Shown here piece by piece: positions 16,305-24,212 of a stretch of 64,000 bases of DNA. The translations under genes were made by a program, and so were the position numbers. Under the pieces are notes generated by a model. That model worked only from the letters and a program-made list of their open reading frames with translations, was not told the origin of the DNA and did no database searches. The stretch lies in contig NZ_QEES01000002.1 of the NCBI RefSeq assembly GCF_003115775.1, positions 2,108,001 to 2,172,000 of the forward strand, read 5' to 3'. Position 1 is the stretch's first letter; each line of letters opens with the position of its first letter. This DNA comes from Cellulomonas sp. WB94. Lineage in GTDB: Bacteria; Actinomycetota; Actinomycetes; Actinomycetales; Cellulomonadaceae.

Positions 16305-17474
16305 ATGCGACCCGGTCCGACCGCCGCTCTGGCTGCGTACCCCGGTCGGATGCGCAGTTGCTCGCGTCGGGCGCTCATGCGCACCTCCGAACCCGCCGAG
16401 GCAATGGCTGTGACGACGATCTCGCGGTGGATGGGCGTGCTGAGTGGCAGGTGGGGCCGCCGCGCGCTGTTTCCCGGCTCATCGGCTGAGGGGCCCGGAT
16501 TCCAGGCCGTGGTTGACGTCAGTGGCGAGTACATCGCTGAGATCCCGAGGTCGCCCGCTGACGTGTGGGGGTGGCTCACCACCCCCGCGAACCACTTCGG
16601 CGCGCGGGACGGGTTCGTGTTCCCCGGCCCGGGACCGGAGCGATGGTGCCTCCTGACGGAGGCGGCGGGAAGCATGATCGGCGTCATCGCCGATGTCGTG
16701 GAGCGCGAGGACGGCCGCCGCATCGTGCTGCGCTTCGTCAGCTCCGAGACCACCTGGGTCTGGAGCTGGAGCGTGTTCGATGCCGGCATCACGCTGGGCG
16801 CTCCGACGTCGCTGGTCCGCCTGACGATCTCAGCAGCCATGCGTGCCCACGTCGCCGAGGCGGCCGGGCGCGGGCTTCAGACGGCCGCTCAGCGAGCGTT
16901 GGCCGAGATGAATCATCAGCTCAGCGGCGCCCCGCCGCCGGCGCCGCTCAAGGGGGCTGACACCCGAGCCGCGGAGCGGGCACACAAGCACAGGTCGATG
17001 GGGCCGCCCACCCGGGGCGAGGTCGACGTGCAGGTCGTCATCCCGTTGCCCGTGGACGACGTGTGGCGCGGCGCGCTCGATGCCAGCACCTTCACGGTCG
17101 ACGCGTCCCCCGGGGAGCACCCTGGCGTGGTCCCCGGAACACCGGTCGGCCAGCTCGGGGAGCTGCGCTACGTGATCACCTCGGTGGGGGGCCAGCGGTT
17201 CGTGCGGTTCCATGAGGTCGTCGGTGTTGGTCCGGGACGTCGCCTCGTCTTGCGGAACCAGTCGTCGAGTCACCCGGCGGAGTCCGTCACGACGGTCGAA
17301 CCGCACCCGGATGGCGCCCTGGTGCGGGTCGTCTGCGAGATGGTCGTCCATGGGGAGCAGGCTCAGATGGCCGACGCGACCCGCGCGGCGTTCCGTGCTC
17401 ACCTCGCGCGCCTGAGCGACGAGCTGGTTCGACGGGCGAGCGTCGATCAAGAGCCGCCGTCGCCCGAGGCATGA
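16305..17474 (+). CDS. Tandem SRPBCC-like domain protein
   Basis: Two START/SRPBCC-like domains lie in one chain. The first runs from about FQAVVDVSGEYIAEIPRSPADVWGWLTTPANHFGARDGF, with a long C-terminal helix ending AALAEMNHQL in style. The second starts at EVDVQVVIPLPVDDVWRGALDASTF and ends with TRAAFRAHLARLSDELVRRA. They are joined by a Pro-rich linker. The start is uncertain: ATG 16305 has GGAAGG upstream and gives 389 residues, while ATGs at 16377, 16404 and 16431 would trim an odd N-terminus. Ligand and role unknown. It follows the MNT-HEPN pair with a 40-base gap. Confidence 0.6.
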   Translation: MRPGPTAALAAYPGRMRSCSRRALMRTSEPAEAMAVTTISRWMGVLSGRWGRRALFPGSSAEGPGFQAVVDVSGEYIAEIPRSPADVWGWLTTPANHFGARDGFVFPGPGPERWCLLTEAAGSMIGVIADVVEREDGRRIVLRFVSSETTWVWSWSVFDAGITLGAPTSLVRLTISAAMRAHVAEAAGRGLQTAAQRALAEMNHQLSGAPPPAPLKGADTRAAERAHKHRSMGPPTRGEVDVQVVIPLPVDDVWRGALDASTFTVDASPGEHPGVVPGTPVGQLGELRYVITSVGGQRFVRFHEVVGVGPGRRLVLRNQSSSHPAESVTTVEPHPDGALVRVVCEMVVHGEQAQMADATRAAFRAHLARLSDELVRRASVDQEPPSPEA

Positions 17475-17516
17475 CGTCACTGTGCTGGGGCGAGGCAGGC
17501 AGCCAGACGCACTGCG

Positions 17517-18128
17517 CTAGGTGTACAACCACGGCCAGAAGCGATCGACGGGAGCTTGAGAGGCGTCGACCACCCAGCTGCCGTTCGTGTCGATGCGCCA
17601 CAGGCCACGGTTCAGAGCGTCGAGCCACAGGCGCAGCCGGTCCAGCAGGTCCACGCGGGTCGCGCGCGAAAGGTCGTGGGAGAGGTACAGCCCTGTCGAG
17701 GTGCCCGAGGTGCCCGAGGTGCCGGGGGTGCAGTCCACGTACAGCCGGTCCTCGTCGACGATGATCATCAGGTAGTGGCGGCGGAAGTACAGCTCGTCGC
17801 CGGGGTCCTCATCGGAGTAGTCCCCGTCGTCGTCCCCGTCGAACGTGATCCGCTGCAACGACCGTGAGTTGTCCAGCGACCCGCGCAGGTCGAAGAACCG
17901 CCCCATGGGGGTCAGCCCGCGCAGACCGTTGTCGGGCCCGGTATCGCCGTCGTGCCACATCCAGATCGCGGCCACCTCGTCCGACACATGCAGGTCGTGC
18001 TCGAGCGTGAGCGCGTCGACCTGCGCGCGGGTCAATCCCGGACGCAGCCGCTCGATGCACGGTGCGCCGAGATCACGCAGCCGCGACTCCCACTCCTCCA
18101 GCAGCTGCGTGACCTCAGTCGCACTCAT
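17517..18128 (-). CDS. SMI1/KNR4 family protein
   Basis: The 203 residues show the SMI1/KNR4 pattern: LEEWESRLRDLGAPCIERLRPGLTRAQVDALTLEHDLHVSDEVAAIWMWHDG, a strand block with YLMIIVDEDRLYVDC, and a final WLDALNRGLWRID. Many such proteins are immunity factors against polymorphic toxins, but no toxin gene is nearby. A short repeat at about 17700-17726 encodes GTSGTSGTS, a small linker expansion. The gene converges on the tandem SRPBCC gene and marks the right end of the accessory stretch. Confidence 0.75.
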   Translation of the reverse strand: MSATEVTQLLEEWESRLRDLGAPCIERLRPGLTRAQVDALTLEHDLHVSDEVAAIWMWHDGDTGPDNGLRGLTPMGRFFDLRGSLDNSRSLQRITFDGDDDGDYSDEDPGDELYFRRHYLMIIVDEDRLYVDCTPGTSGTSGTSTGLYLSHDLSRATRVDLLDRLRLWLDALNRGLWRIDTNGSWVVDASQAPVDRFWPWLYT

Positions 18129-18185
18129 TCGAGCCCCTGACTTGTTGCGCTTCGCGAACGTCGGAACGGCCGGTGGAACCAGCGG

Positions 18186-19001
18186 TCACGGGCCGAAGCG
18201 TCGTTGCAGGTCGCCGTACGAGATCGCACCGTCGAGGAACCCGAGTGTCCCGGAGTCGAGCAGCTCCCTGCCGGCGCGCTCCACCAGGCTGAGCGCGGCT
18301 CGGGCCAAGCTTCCGCCGACGCTGACCCGCTTGACGCCGAGCGAGAACAGGGTGGGTGCGTCGATGCGGTTCGCCAGACCGGCCACCACGTTGAGTGGGG
18401 CCGGGATGGCCGCGGCGAGCCGCCGGATCGTGTCCGCCTCGACGATGCCGGGCACGAAGATGCAGTCGGCCCCCGCGTCGATGTAGCGGACTGCCCGCTC
18501 GACCGTCTCGTCGAACGCGTCGCCGGTCGCGGGGACGAAGTAGGTGTCCGTACGTGCGTTCAGTACGAAGGTGCCGCGTGGCGCCGCGGCTCGGGCGGCA
18601 GCGACCCGGTGGACGGCCTCGTCGATGCCGAACAGCCTGCCCTCCGCCGCGTCCTCCAGGTTGCCGCCCACCGCCCCGAGCTCGACGGCCAGGGCGACGG
18701 TGCGGCCGACCTCGTCCGCGGTGTCGCCGTACCCGGCTTCGAGGTCGGCGGTCACGGGCACGCCGACCGCGGCCACGATGCGACCGAGGTGCTCGAGCAT
18801 CGTGTCGCGGTCCAGGGCCTCACCGTCGGGCACCCCGCAGGACCACGCGATGCCCGCGCTGGTCGTGGCGATGGCCGGGAAGCCGACCTGCTCGAGGATC
18901 CGGGCGGAGCCGGCGTCCCAGGCGTTGGGGAGCACGAACCCGGGACCTGCGTGCAGGGCAAGCAGCGCTGCCGCCTTCTGGGCCGAAGCTGCGGTGGTCA
19001 T
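18186..19001 (-). CDS. Isocitrate lyase/PEP mutase family enzyme
   Basis: Start MTTAASAQKAAALLALH at 19001 gives 271 residues. The alpha/beta-barrel motifs of the ICL/PEPM superfamily are clear: FVLPNAWDAGSARILEQVGFPAIATTSAGIAWSCG, the metal-binding segment TADLEAGYG, VGGNLEDA, FVLNARTDTYF, and DCIFVPGIVEADTIRRL. Members cleave or rearrange C-C and C-P bonds of 2-oxo acids. This subfamily (oxaloacetase-like or methylisocitrate-lyase-like) is widespread in actinobacteria and largely uncharacterised. No phosphonate genes are nearby, so phosphonate synthesis is unlikely. Confidence 0.82.
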   Translation of the reverse strand: MTTAASAQKAAALLALHAGPGFVLPNAWDAGSARILEQVGFPAIATTSAGIAWSCGVPDGEALDRDTMLEHLGRIVAAVGVPVTADLEAGYGDTADEVGRTVALAVELGAVGGNLEDAAEGRLFGIDEAVHRVAAARAAAPRGTFVLNARTDTYFVPATGDAFDETVERAVRYIDAGADCIFVPGIVEADTIRRLAAAIPAPLNVVAGLANRIDAPTLFSLGVKRVSVGGSLARAALSLVERAGRELLDSGTLGFLDGAISYGDLQRRFGP

Positions 19002-19053
19002 GATCCGACCATATCGACGTCGTGCTGTCTCGGCGGTCGTCGCGTCGAGGGTG

Positions 19054-19332
19054 TCAGGGAGCAGATCGGGTGACGCTGAGCAGGTCGCCGGGCTGGCAGT
19101 CGAGCGCATCGCAGATCGCGGTCAGGGTCGAGAACCGGATCGCCCGGGCCCGGTCGTTCTTCAGGACCGACAGGTTCACGACCGTGACCCCGGCGCGCTG
19201 CGCGAGCTCGGTGAGCGTGAGCCCGCGCGACGCGAGCAGGGTGTCGAGATGGCAGGCGACCCGGTGCTCCCCGGCACCGGCGACGCCGTCGTTCGGCACT
19301 GGACCCGGGTCCGACGGGGTCGGCCGGCTCAC
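19054..19332 (-). CDS. Small Xre-type HTH regulator (YozG-like)
   Basis: A 92-residue protein with a Cro/Xre helix-turn-helix in HLDTLLASRGLTLTELAQRAGVTVVNLSVLKNDRARAIRFSTLTAICDALDCQPGDLLS. This is the pattern of the YozG/YgzD group that usually accompanies DUF2975 membrane proteins. The GTG start at 19332 overlaps the stop of the DUF2975 gene by four bases (GTGA), so they are one operon and the regulator probably acts on its own promoter, where paired palindromes occur at 20025-20073. Confidence 0.82.
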   Translation of the reverse strand: MSRPTPSDPGPVPNDGVAGAGEHRVACHLDTLLASRGLTLTELAQRAGVTVVNLSVLKNDRARAIRFSTLTAICDALDCQPGDLLSVTRSAP

Positions 19333-20003
19333 ACGAGACCCGCGGTGTCGGCGCTGATCTGTGTCCCACGCCGGAACGCCTCCGCCACCACGAAGATCAG
19401 TGCCGCGATGCCGAGTGGCGCGACCTCGACGCCGAAGACCACCGCGAAGGGGTTGGCGCTGCTGGCAGCGTCGAACGACGTCATCACCGCGAGCGCGGCA
19501 AGATTCGGCAGGACCGGCGCGAGCATCCCGACGACTCCCACGATCGCCCCGGTCCACCCGATCCGGGCAGCATTGCTCCGCCGGAACGGGTCGCCCGCCG
19601 CGACCGCGTTCACGACGGGGGCGAGCAGCAATGCGCATGCCCCGAAGCCCAGCCCGAGGAGGGCGGCGTCGCCACGTGCGAGGAAGCCCGTCCAACGGCT
19701 GGCGTAGCCGGCCTCGGTCACGAGCTGCAGTCCGTGCTCGGCGGCCTGGAGCCGGGCACCGTCGGGCAGGACGACGTCGTCGACGCTCACCGTGGTCGGG
19801 CTCTGCGGGCTGCCGTTCGGCACCTCGATACTGATGGGAACGGTCACGGTGGCCGGCGCTTGGGTGGCGCCGTTGACCGCGTACCCGACCCCGCCGACGG
19901 CGGCCACGATTCCGGCGAGCAGCAGCAGGCGTGCGATGGCCCGGCTGGTCCGCGGTCCGACGTACTCCGTGTTGCGCAGCGTCACCGACAGCTTCGACTT
20001 CAT
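19329..20003 (-). CDS. DUF2975 membrane protein
   Basis: Start ATG 20003, with GGGGGAG just upstream, gives 224 residues (MKSKLSVTLRNTEY). Four membrane segments are evident: ARLLLLAGIVAAVGGVGYAV, ALLGLGFGACALLLAPVVNAV, GAIVGVVGMLAPVLPNLAALAV and PLGIAALIFVVAEAFRRG. An extracytoplasmic region of about 70 residues lies after the first. DUF2975 proteins have no established function but are nearly always paired with a small Xre regulator, as here. An upstream in-frame ATG at 20051 would run into the operator region and is less likely. Confidence 0.8.
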   Translation of the reverse strand: MKSKLSVTLRNTEYVGPRTSRAIARLLLLAGIVAAVGGVGYAVNGATQAPATVTVPISIEVPNGSPQSPTTVSVDDVVLPDGARLQAAEHGLQLVTEAGYASRWTGFLARGDAALLGLGFGACALLLAPVVNAVAAGDPFRRSNAARIGWTGAIVGVVGMLAPVLPNLAALAVMTSFDAASSANPFAVVFGVEVAPLGIAALIFVVAEAFRRGTQISADTAGLV

Positions 20004-20024
20004 GGCTCCCCCTGGCTGGGCGTG

Positions 20025-20073
20025 CATATCGAGGATCGATACGTTCAACACCGTACATATCGATCATCGACAT
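20025..20073. promoter_or_regulatory. Paired palindromes before the DUF2975/Xre operon
   Basis: CATATCGA-GG-ATCGATAC at 20025-20042 contains the perfect palindrome TATCGA-N3-TCGATA. A second, one-mismatch copy (TATCGA-N3-TCGACA) lies in 20056-20073. Starts are 31 bases apart. The region is A/T-rich compared with its flanks and lies directly upstream of the DUF2975 ribosome-binding site, as expected for an Xre operator and promoter. Confidence 0.5.
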
Positions 20074-20177
20074 GTCAACGCCGGCGACGGCTCCAGGCGC
20101 AGGCACGTAGAGAACCGCCGGTCGGCTCCGTTCTCCGAGTGATGGTGCCAATCTGGGCACGACGAAGGAGGAGCAAC

Positions 20178-20618
20178 ATGGCCACGTACCTGCTGATCGT
20201 GGACTTCCAGAGCGGTCCGGACGACGCGCCGATGTCGGCGTGGTCCGACCAGGAGGTCGCCGACCACCTGAGCTACTACGAGCGGTTGAACGCCGAGCTC
20301 GTCGCGAGCGGTGAGCTCGTCGACACGGTCATCCTGACGGGTCCGGACCTGGCCAAGATCGTGCGGTCGGACGGCACGGTGCCGGTCGTCACCGACGGCC
20401 CGTTCCAGGAGTTCAAGGAGTGGGTGGCGGGCTACCAGATCGTCGACGTGGAGTCCGAGGATCGGGCGCTCGAGATCGCGGGCCTCGTGTCGGCGGTGCC
20501 GGGGCGCGGAGGCGTGCCGACGCAGCAGCCGATCCAGGTGCGCCGGCTGATGGAGGCCGGACCGTCGAACGTCGAGGAGATGGACGCGTTCCTGCACACG
20601 GCGAGCGACCCGCGCTGA
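20178..20618 (+). CDS. DGPF/YCII-related domain protein, partner of ECF sigma factor
   Basis: Start ATG 20178 after AAGGAGG gives 146 residues. The motif VVTDGPFQEFKEWVAGYQIVDVESEDRALEIA holds the DGPF signature, and YLLIVDFQSG is the first strand of the dimeric alpha/beta barrel (YCII/DUF1330-like). Genes of this type are the hallmark neighbours of ECF42 sigma factors, and the sigma gene overlaps this one by four bases. Biochemical role not established in the family. Confidence 0.85.
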   Translation: MATYLLIVDFQSGPDDAPMSAWSDQEVADHLSYYERLNAELVASGELVDTVILTGPDLAKIVRSDGTVPVVTDGPFQEFKEWVAGYQIVDVESEDRALEIAGLVSAVPGRGGVPTQQPIQVRRLMEAGPSNVEEMDAFLHTASDPR

Positions 20619-21829
20619 ACGTCCCGGGCGAGGTCGAGGACCTCCTGCGCGAGCTCGCGCCGCAGGTGCTCGGCACGCTCGCGCGCCGGTGGGGCGACTT
20701 CGACGCCGCGGAGGACGCCGTCCAGGAGGCGCTGATCGCGGCCGCGACGCACTGGCCGGCGGACGGCATCCCCGAGCGGCCGAGCGGCTGGCTCCTGCAG
20801 ACGGCGTCCCGCCGGATGGTCGACCAGTGGCGCAGCGACGTGGCCCGCCGCGATCGTGAGGCCCGCGTGGCCACCGAGCCGCACGCAGCGGGGGTTGCTC
20901 AGGAGGACGACACGCTGACCGTGCTGTTCCTCTGCTGCCACCCCGCGCTGACCCCGACCTCGGCCGTGGCGCTGACGCTGCGTGCCGTCGGCGGGCTCAC
21001 CACGGCGGAGATCGCGCGGGCGTTCCTGGTGCCGGAGGCGACGATGGCGCAGCGGATCAGCCGGGCGAAGCAGCGCATCGTGGCGTCGGGCGAGCCCTTC
21101 GCGATGCCCGCGCCTGAGGAGCACCCGGCCCGGCTCCGCAGCGTCCTTCAGGTGCTGTACCTCATGTTCAACGAGGGCTACGCGGGCAGCGCGGGCTCGG
21201 ATCTCACCCGTGTCGACCTGTCCGACGAGGCGATCCGACTGACGCGTCTGGTGCACGCGGCCGGCCACGGGGGTCGCGACGATGCCGAGGTCGCCGGACT
21301 GCTCGCACTGATGCTGCTCACGGATGCGCGACGACCGGCGCGCACCGACGCGGCCGGCGTCCCCGTGACTCTCGCGGATCAGAACAGGGCGCTGTGGGAC
21401 CACACCAGGATCGCGGAGGGCCTCACGCTCCTCGACGACGCGATCGGGAGCGGCGCCGTCGGCGAGTACCAGCTCCAGGCCGCGATCGCAGCGGTGCACG
21501 ACCGTGCGACCAGCGCGGACGCGACGGACTGGCCCCAGATCCTTGCGCTCTACGGGCTGCTCGAGCGGCTGACGGGCAGCCCGGTGGTCACGCTCAACCG
21601 AGCGGTCGCCGCGGCGATGGTGGACGGACCGGCCGCGGGCCTCGACATCCTGGCCCGTCTCGACGACTCCCTGCCCCGGCTCGACCAGCTGCGGGCGCAC
21701 CTGCACGAGCTCGCGGGCGACCGCGACCTCGCCCTCGCGCACTACCGTCGGGCGGCGGGCCGCGCGACGAACCTGGCGGAGGGACGCTACCTCGACGCGC
21801 AGATCGCCCGCCTCACGGGTGGCGGCTGA
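20615..21829 (+). CDS. ECF42-type RNA polymerase sigma factor with C-terminal TPR-like extension
   Basis: The protein has sigma region 2 (LAPQVLGTLARRWGDFDAAEDAVQEALIAAATHWP ... RPSGWLLQTASRRMVDQWR) and region 4 (ALTLRAVGGLTTAEIARAFLVPEATMAQRISRAKQRI). A 230-residue C-terminal extension follows, with a tetratricopeptide-like end (LRAHLHELAGDRDLALAHYRRAAGRA). This is the layout of ECF42. No ATG, GTG or TTG occurs in frame near the conserved start. The best fit is CTG at 20615, overlapping the TGA of the DGPF gene (CTGA) and giving 404 residues. The nearest standard start, GTG 20420, adds 65 residues antithetic to the family. Confidence 0.8.
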   Translation: MNVPGEVEDLLRELAPQVLGTLARRWGDFDAAEDAVQEALIAAATHWPADGIPERPSGWLLQTASRRMVDQWRSDVARRDREARVATEPHAAGVAQEDDTLTVLFLCCHPALTPTSAVALTLRAVGGLTTAEIARAFLVPEATMAQRISRAKQRIVASGEPFAMPAPEEHPARLRSVLQVLYLMFNEGYAGSAGSDLTRVDLSDEAIRLTRLVHAAGHGGRDDAEVAGLLALMLLTDARRPARTDAAGVPVTLADQNRALWDHTRIAEGLTLLDDAIGSGAVGEYQLQAAIAAVHDRATSADATDWPQILALYGLLERLTGSPVVTLNRAVAAAMVDGPAAGLDILARLDDSLPRLDQLRAHLHELAGDRDLALAHYRRAAGRATNLAEGRYLDAQIARLTGGG

Positions 21830-21876
21830 CGTCCCGACGTGGCCGAAGACCCGTACGGGCGATCGTCGTCCGCCCC

Positions 21877-22266
21877 TCAGCCGTCCCGGAGCCCGTGGTC
21901 GAGAGTCGACGTGTCGCCCTCGAACGGTCGCAGGACGTCCGGTGCCGGGAACGGGAGGACGTAGCTCCGGGTCACCGCGTCAACGGTGCCGAAGTCGTCG
22001 ACCTTCACGACGACCCGCTCAGGTGTCACCTCCACGATGCGCACCCGCGCGCGAGTGCCGTCTCCCAGGTCGAGCTGCCAGAGGTCGGCGAGCCAGTGCA
22101 GGCCGCGCGCATCGAGCGACTCCTCGGCGTCCAGCCAGTCGACTGCGCCGGTCACCTCGCGTCCGAGCGCGTCGAGGGCGACGAAGTGGTCGCCGTCCGG
22201 CCGGATCCACCCGAGCCGCTCACGGTCGCCCGCTCGGCGGTGCTCGATCCAGTCCTCGTGCGGCAT
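21877..22266 (-). CDS. Conserved hypothetical protein
   Basis: The 129 residues begin MPHEDWIEHRRAGDRERLGWIRPDGDHFVALDALGREV and are rich in short beta strands (RVRIVEVTPERVVVKVDDFG). No membrane segments, signal peptide or known catalytic motif. The compact, charged composition and normal codon use for the window support a real gene. The frame reads well to a natural start 1.5 turns before the next promoter region. Function not recognised. Confidence 0.65.
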   Translation of the reverse strand: MPHEDWIEHRRAGDRERLGWIRPDGDHFVALDALGREVTGAVDWLDAEESLDARGLHWLADLWQLDLGDGTRARVRIVEVTPERVVVKVDDFGTVDAVTRSYVLPFPAPDVLRPFEGDTSTLDHGLRDG

Positions 22267-22390
22267 CGGCCGATCGTAGCGACGGGCGGCGCTTCTCGGT
22301 CGGCGTCGTCATCGATCCCGGCCGATCCCGGAGCTAGGGTCGCCCTAGGGGTGCCGTATCCGCAGCCGTACCTGTTCTGGGGGTCAGACC

Positions 22391-22771
22391 ATGCCGAGAC
22401 ATCGGATCTTCGCCTTCAGCTTCGCCAGAATCTACGCGTTGTACATCGCCAAGGTGCAGCGGAAGGGTCGCACCCAGGCGGAGGTGGACGAGGTCATCTC
22501 GTGGTTGACGGGATACGACGCGGCCGGCCTGGAGCGGGTCATCGCTACCGAGGTCGACCTGGAGACGTTCTTCGCGCAGGCTCCCGCCCTCAACCCGCAC
22601 GCGTCCCTCATCACCGGCCTGATCTGCGGGTACCGGGTCGAGGAGATCGAGGACCCCCTGATGCAGCAGATCCGCTACCTGGACAAGCTGGTCGACGAGC
22701 TGGCCAAGGGCCGGAAGATGACGGCGATCCTGCGGGGAGGGGGCAAGGCCGACGTCCGGCCGGCGACGTGA
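22391..22771 (+). CDS. DUF2200 family protein
   Basis: The 126 residues match DUF2200 closely in pattern: HRIFAFSFARIYALYIAKVQRKGRTQAEVDEVISWLTGYD, then LNPHASLITGLICGYRVEEIEDPLMQQIRYLDKLVDELAKGR. Mostly helical, cytoplasmic, single domain, full-length for the family. Function is unknown across bacteria. The gene is monocistronic and faces the MarR gene on the opposite strand. Confidence 0.88.
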   Translation: MPRHRIFAFSFARIYALYIAKVQRKGRTQAEVDEVISWLTGYDAAGLERVIATEVDLETFFAQAPALNPHASLITGLICGYRVEEIEDPLMQQIRYLDKLVDELAKGRKMTAILRGGGKADVRPAT

Positions 22772-22796
22772 TCGACGCTCGCCGCCTCCGCTGGGG

Positions 22797-23255
22797 TCAG
22801 TCCCGCTCGTGCAGCCGGGCGGTCTCGCGTGCGGTGATGTCGATCGATGCCGTGAGGTGGCGCTCGAGGAACTCCAGCTCGGCGTCGGTGTAGGTCGCGT
22901 ACAGCTCCTGGAAGGCCTCACCGATACCGGCGTAGACGTTCTCGTCGGCGGCGAGGGCCTCGAGGTCGACGCTGACGACGACCTTGCGGCGGTCGGTGGG
23001 GTCCGCTCCCCTGCGCGCCAGGCCGCGACGGACGAGGCGGTCGACGACCCCGGTGACCGCGCCTGAGGTGACATCGAGCGCGCGCACAAGCGCACCCGCG
23101 GTCTGCGGACCCTCCCGCAGCAGGATGCTCAGGGCCCGCATCTCGGTGAGGCCCAGTCCGTAGGTTGCCGCGGCTGCCTGCTGGAAGAGGGCCGTCTGGG
23201 TGGCATCGGTCTCCGAGAGCAGCTGGAGGCGTTGGAGGCGGTCGGCACGGTCCAT
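22797..23255 (-). CDS. MarR family transcriptional regulator
   Basis: The 152 residues hold a winged helix: LTEMRALSILLREGPQTAGALVRALDVTSGAVTGVVDRLVRRGLARRGADPTDRRKVVVSV, with the DxRxK wing typical of MarR. N- and C-terminal helices form the dimer interface. The gene diverges from an alpha/beta-hydrolase gene, and a perfect palindrome at 23279-23293 overlaps the hydrolase promoter, so it probably represses the hydrolase gene and itself. Inducer unknown. Confidence 0.88.
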   Translation of the reverse strand: MDRADRLQRLQLLSETDATQTALFQQAAAATYGLGLTEMRALSILLREGPQTAGALVRALDVTSGAVTGVVDRLVRRGLARRGADPTDRRKVVVSVDLEALAADENVYAGIGEAFQELYATYTDAELEFLERHLTASIDITARETARLHERD

Positions 23256-23264
23256 GCAGGTATC

Positions 23265-23301
23265 TTGGCAGGTAAGTCTCTTAGTCGCTAAGATAATGCG
23301 A
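23265..23301 (+). promoter_or_regulatory. MarR operator overlapping a promoter; predicted leaderless start
   Basis: TTGGCA (23265-23270) and TAAGAT (23289-23294), separated by 18 bases, make a good promoter. The expected transcription start falls at or next to the A of the hydrolase ATG (23301), so the mRNA would be leaderless. The perfect palindrome TCTTAG-TCG-CTAAGA (23279-23293) overlaps the -10 element, as expected for a MarR repressor site. Confidence 0.6.
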
Positions 23302-24134
23302 TGATCACCTCGACGGACGGGACCGCCCTGCGCGTGCACTCGATCGGCGCCGGGCCCGGGCTCGTCGTCGTGCACGGCGCGATGCAGAGCGGGACGAGCC
23401 AGCTCGAGCTCGCCCGCCTGCTCGCCGACACCCGCACCGTGCACCTGCTCGACCGCCGCGGCCGGGGCGGATCGGCACCGGCCACCGGCACGGCCATCGA
23501 GGTCGAGGACCTGCGCGCCGTCCTGGTCGCGACGGGCGCGCACGACGTGCTCGGCATCAGCTCGGGCGCGATCATCGCGGCACGGGCGGCGCTCGCGGGC
23601 GGCGAGATCCGGCGTCTCGCCCTGTTCGAGCCGCCGCTCGCGATCGGCGGCTCGGTGCGGCTCGACCTCCTGCCGCGGTTCGATGCCGCCCTCGACGCCG
23701 GGGACGTGCCGCGTGCTCTGGCCGTCGCGATGCGGCTCGCCGAGATGGGGCCGCCGTGGATGTTCCGTCTGCCGACCGCGCTCCTGGCCGCAGCGTCGCG
23801 GCGCATGCTCGCGGCCGACGACCGGGCCACGATGGCCGAGGGGCGTGCGCACGTGCGCGAGCTGGCGTACGCCCTGCGCGCCGACTTCGCGGTCGTCCGC
23901 GAGAACGCCGACCGCCTCGAGGAGCTCGCGGCGATCGACGTGCCGACCCTCCTGCTCGACGGCTCCGCGACCCGCCCGTACCTGCGTGCCGCCGTCGTCG
24001 GCCTGGCCAGGGTCGTCCCCGGCGCGCGGCACGTCGAGCTGGCCGGCCTGACCCACTCCGCGACCCAGGATCGTGCGGAGCGGGGTCGCCCCGAGCTCGT
24101 CGCTCCCGCGCTGCGCGAGTTCTTCGCGGTGTGA
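23301..24134 (+). CDS. Alpha/beta hydrolase
   Basis: The 277 residues show the alpha/beta-hydrolase fold: oxyanion segment LVVVHGAMQSG, the strand LLDRRGRGGSAP, the nucleophile elbow G-I-S-S-G (DVLGISSGAIIAAR), the acid strand DVPTLLLDGSATRP, and a His near the end (ELAGLTHSAT). It is a soluble serine hydrolase of the proline-iminopeptidase/esterase type, with unknown substrate. No ribosome-binding site precedes the ATG, consistent with the predicted leaderless transcript. Divergent MarR regulator adjacent. Confidence 0.86.
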   Translation: MITSTDGTALRVHSIGAGPGLVVVHGAMQSGTSQLELARLLADTRTVHLLDRRGRGGSAPATGTAIEVEDLRAVLVATGAHDVLGISSGAIIAARAALAGGEIRRLALFEPPLAIGGSVRLDLLPRFDAALDAGDVPRALAVAMRLAEMGPPWMFRLPTALLAAASRRMLAADDRATMAEGRAHVRELAYALRADFAVVRENADRLEELAAIDVPTLLLDGSATRPYLRAAVVGLARVVPGARHVELAGLTHSATQDRAERGRPELVAPALREFFAV

Positions 24135-24157
24135 GGTCCTGACCGGCCACAACGAGA

Positions 24158-24212
24158 TGACACCACGAACGGTGTTGCCATGACGTCACTAGTGGTGTCA
24201 CCATGACGTCAT
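24158..24212. promoter_or_regulatory. Complex operator before the RHH-DUF4097-ABC operon
   Basis: TGACACCAC (24158-24166) and GTGGTGTCA (24192-24200) are perfect inverted copies. An 18-base direct repeat, GGTGTYRCCATGACGTCA, occurs at 24171-24188 and 24195-24212 (16 of 18 identical), with the second copy running into the start codon at 24211. The overlapping direct and inverted repeats suit multimeric binding by the ribbon-helix-helix protein encoded next. Confidence 0.55.

Noticed and set aside
11254-18128. attR repeat of the tRNA-Arg 3' end
   Set aside because: I did not see a second copy of the T-arm/acceptor sequence in the window, so element boundaries are not claimed.
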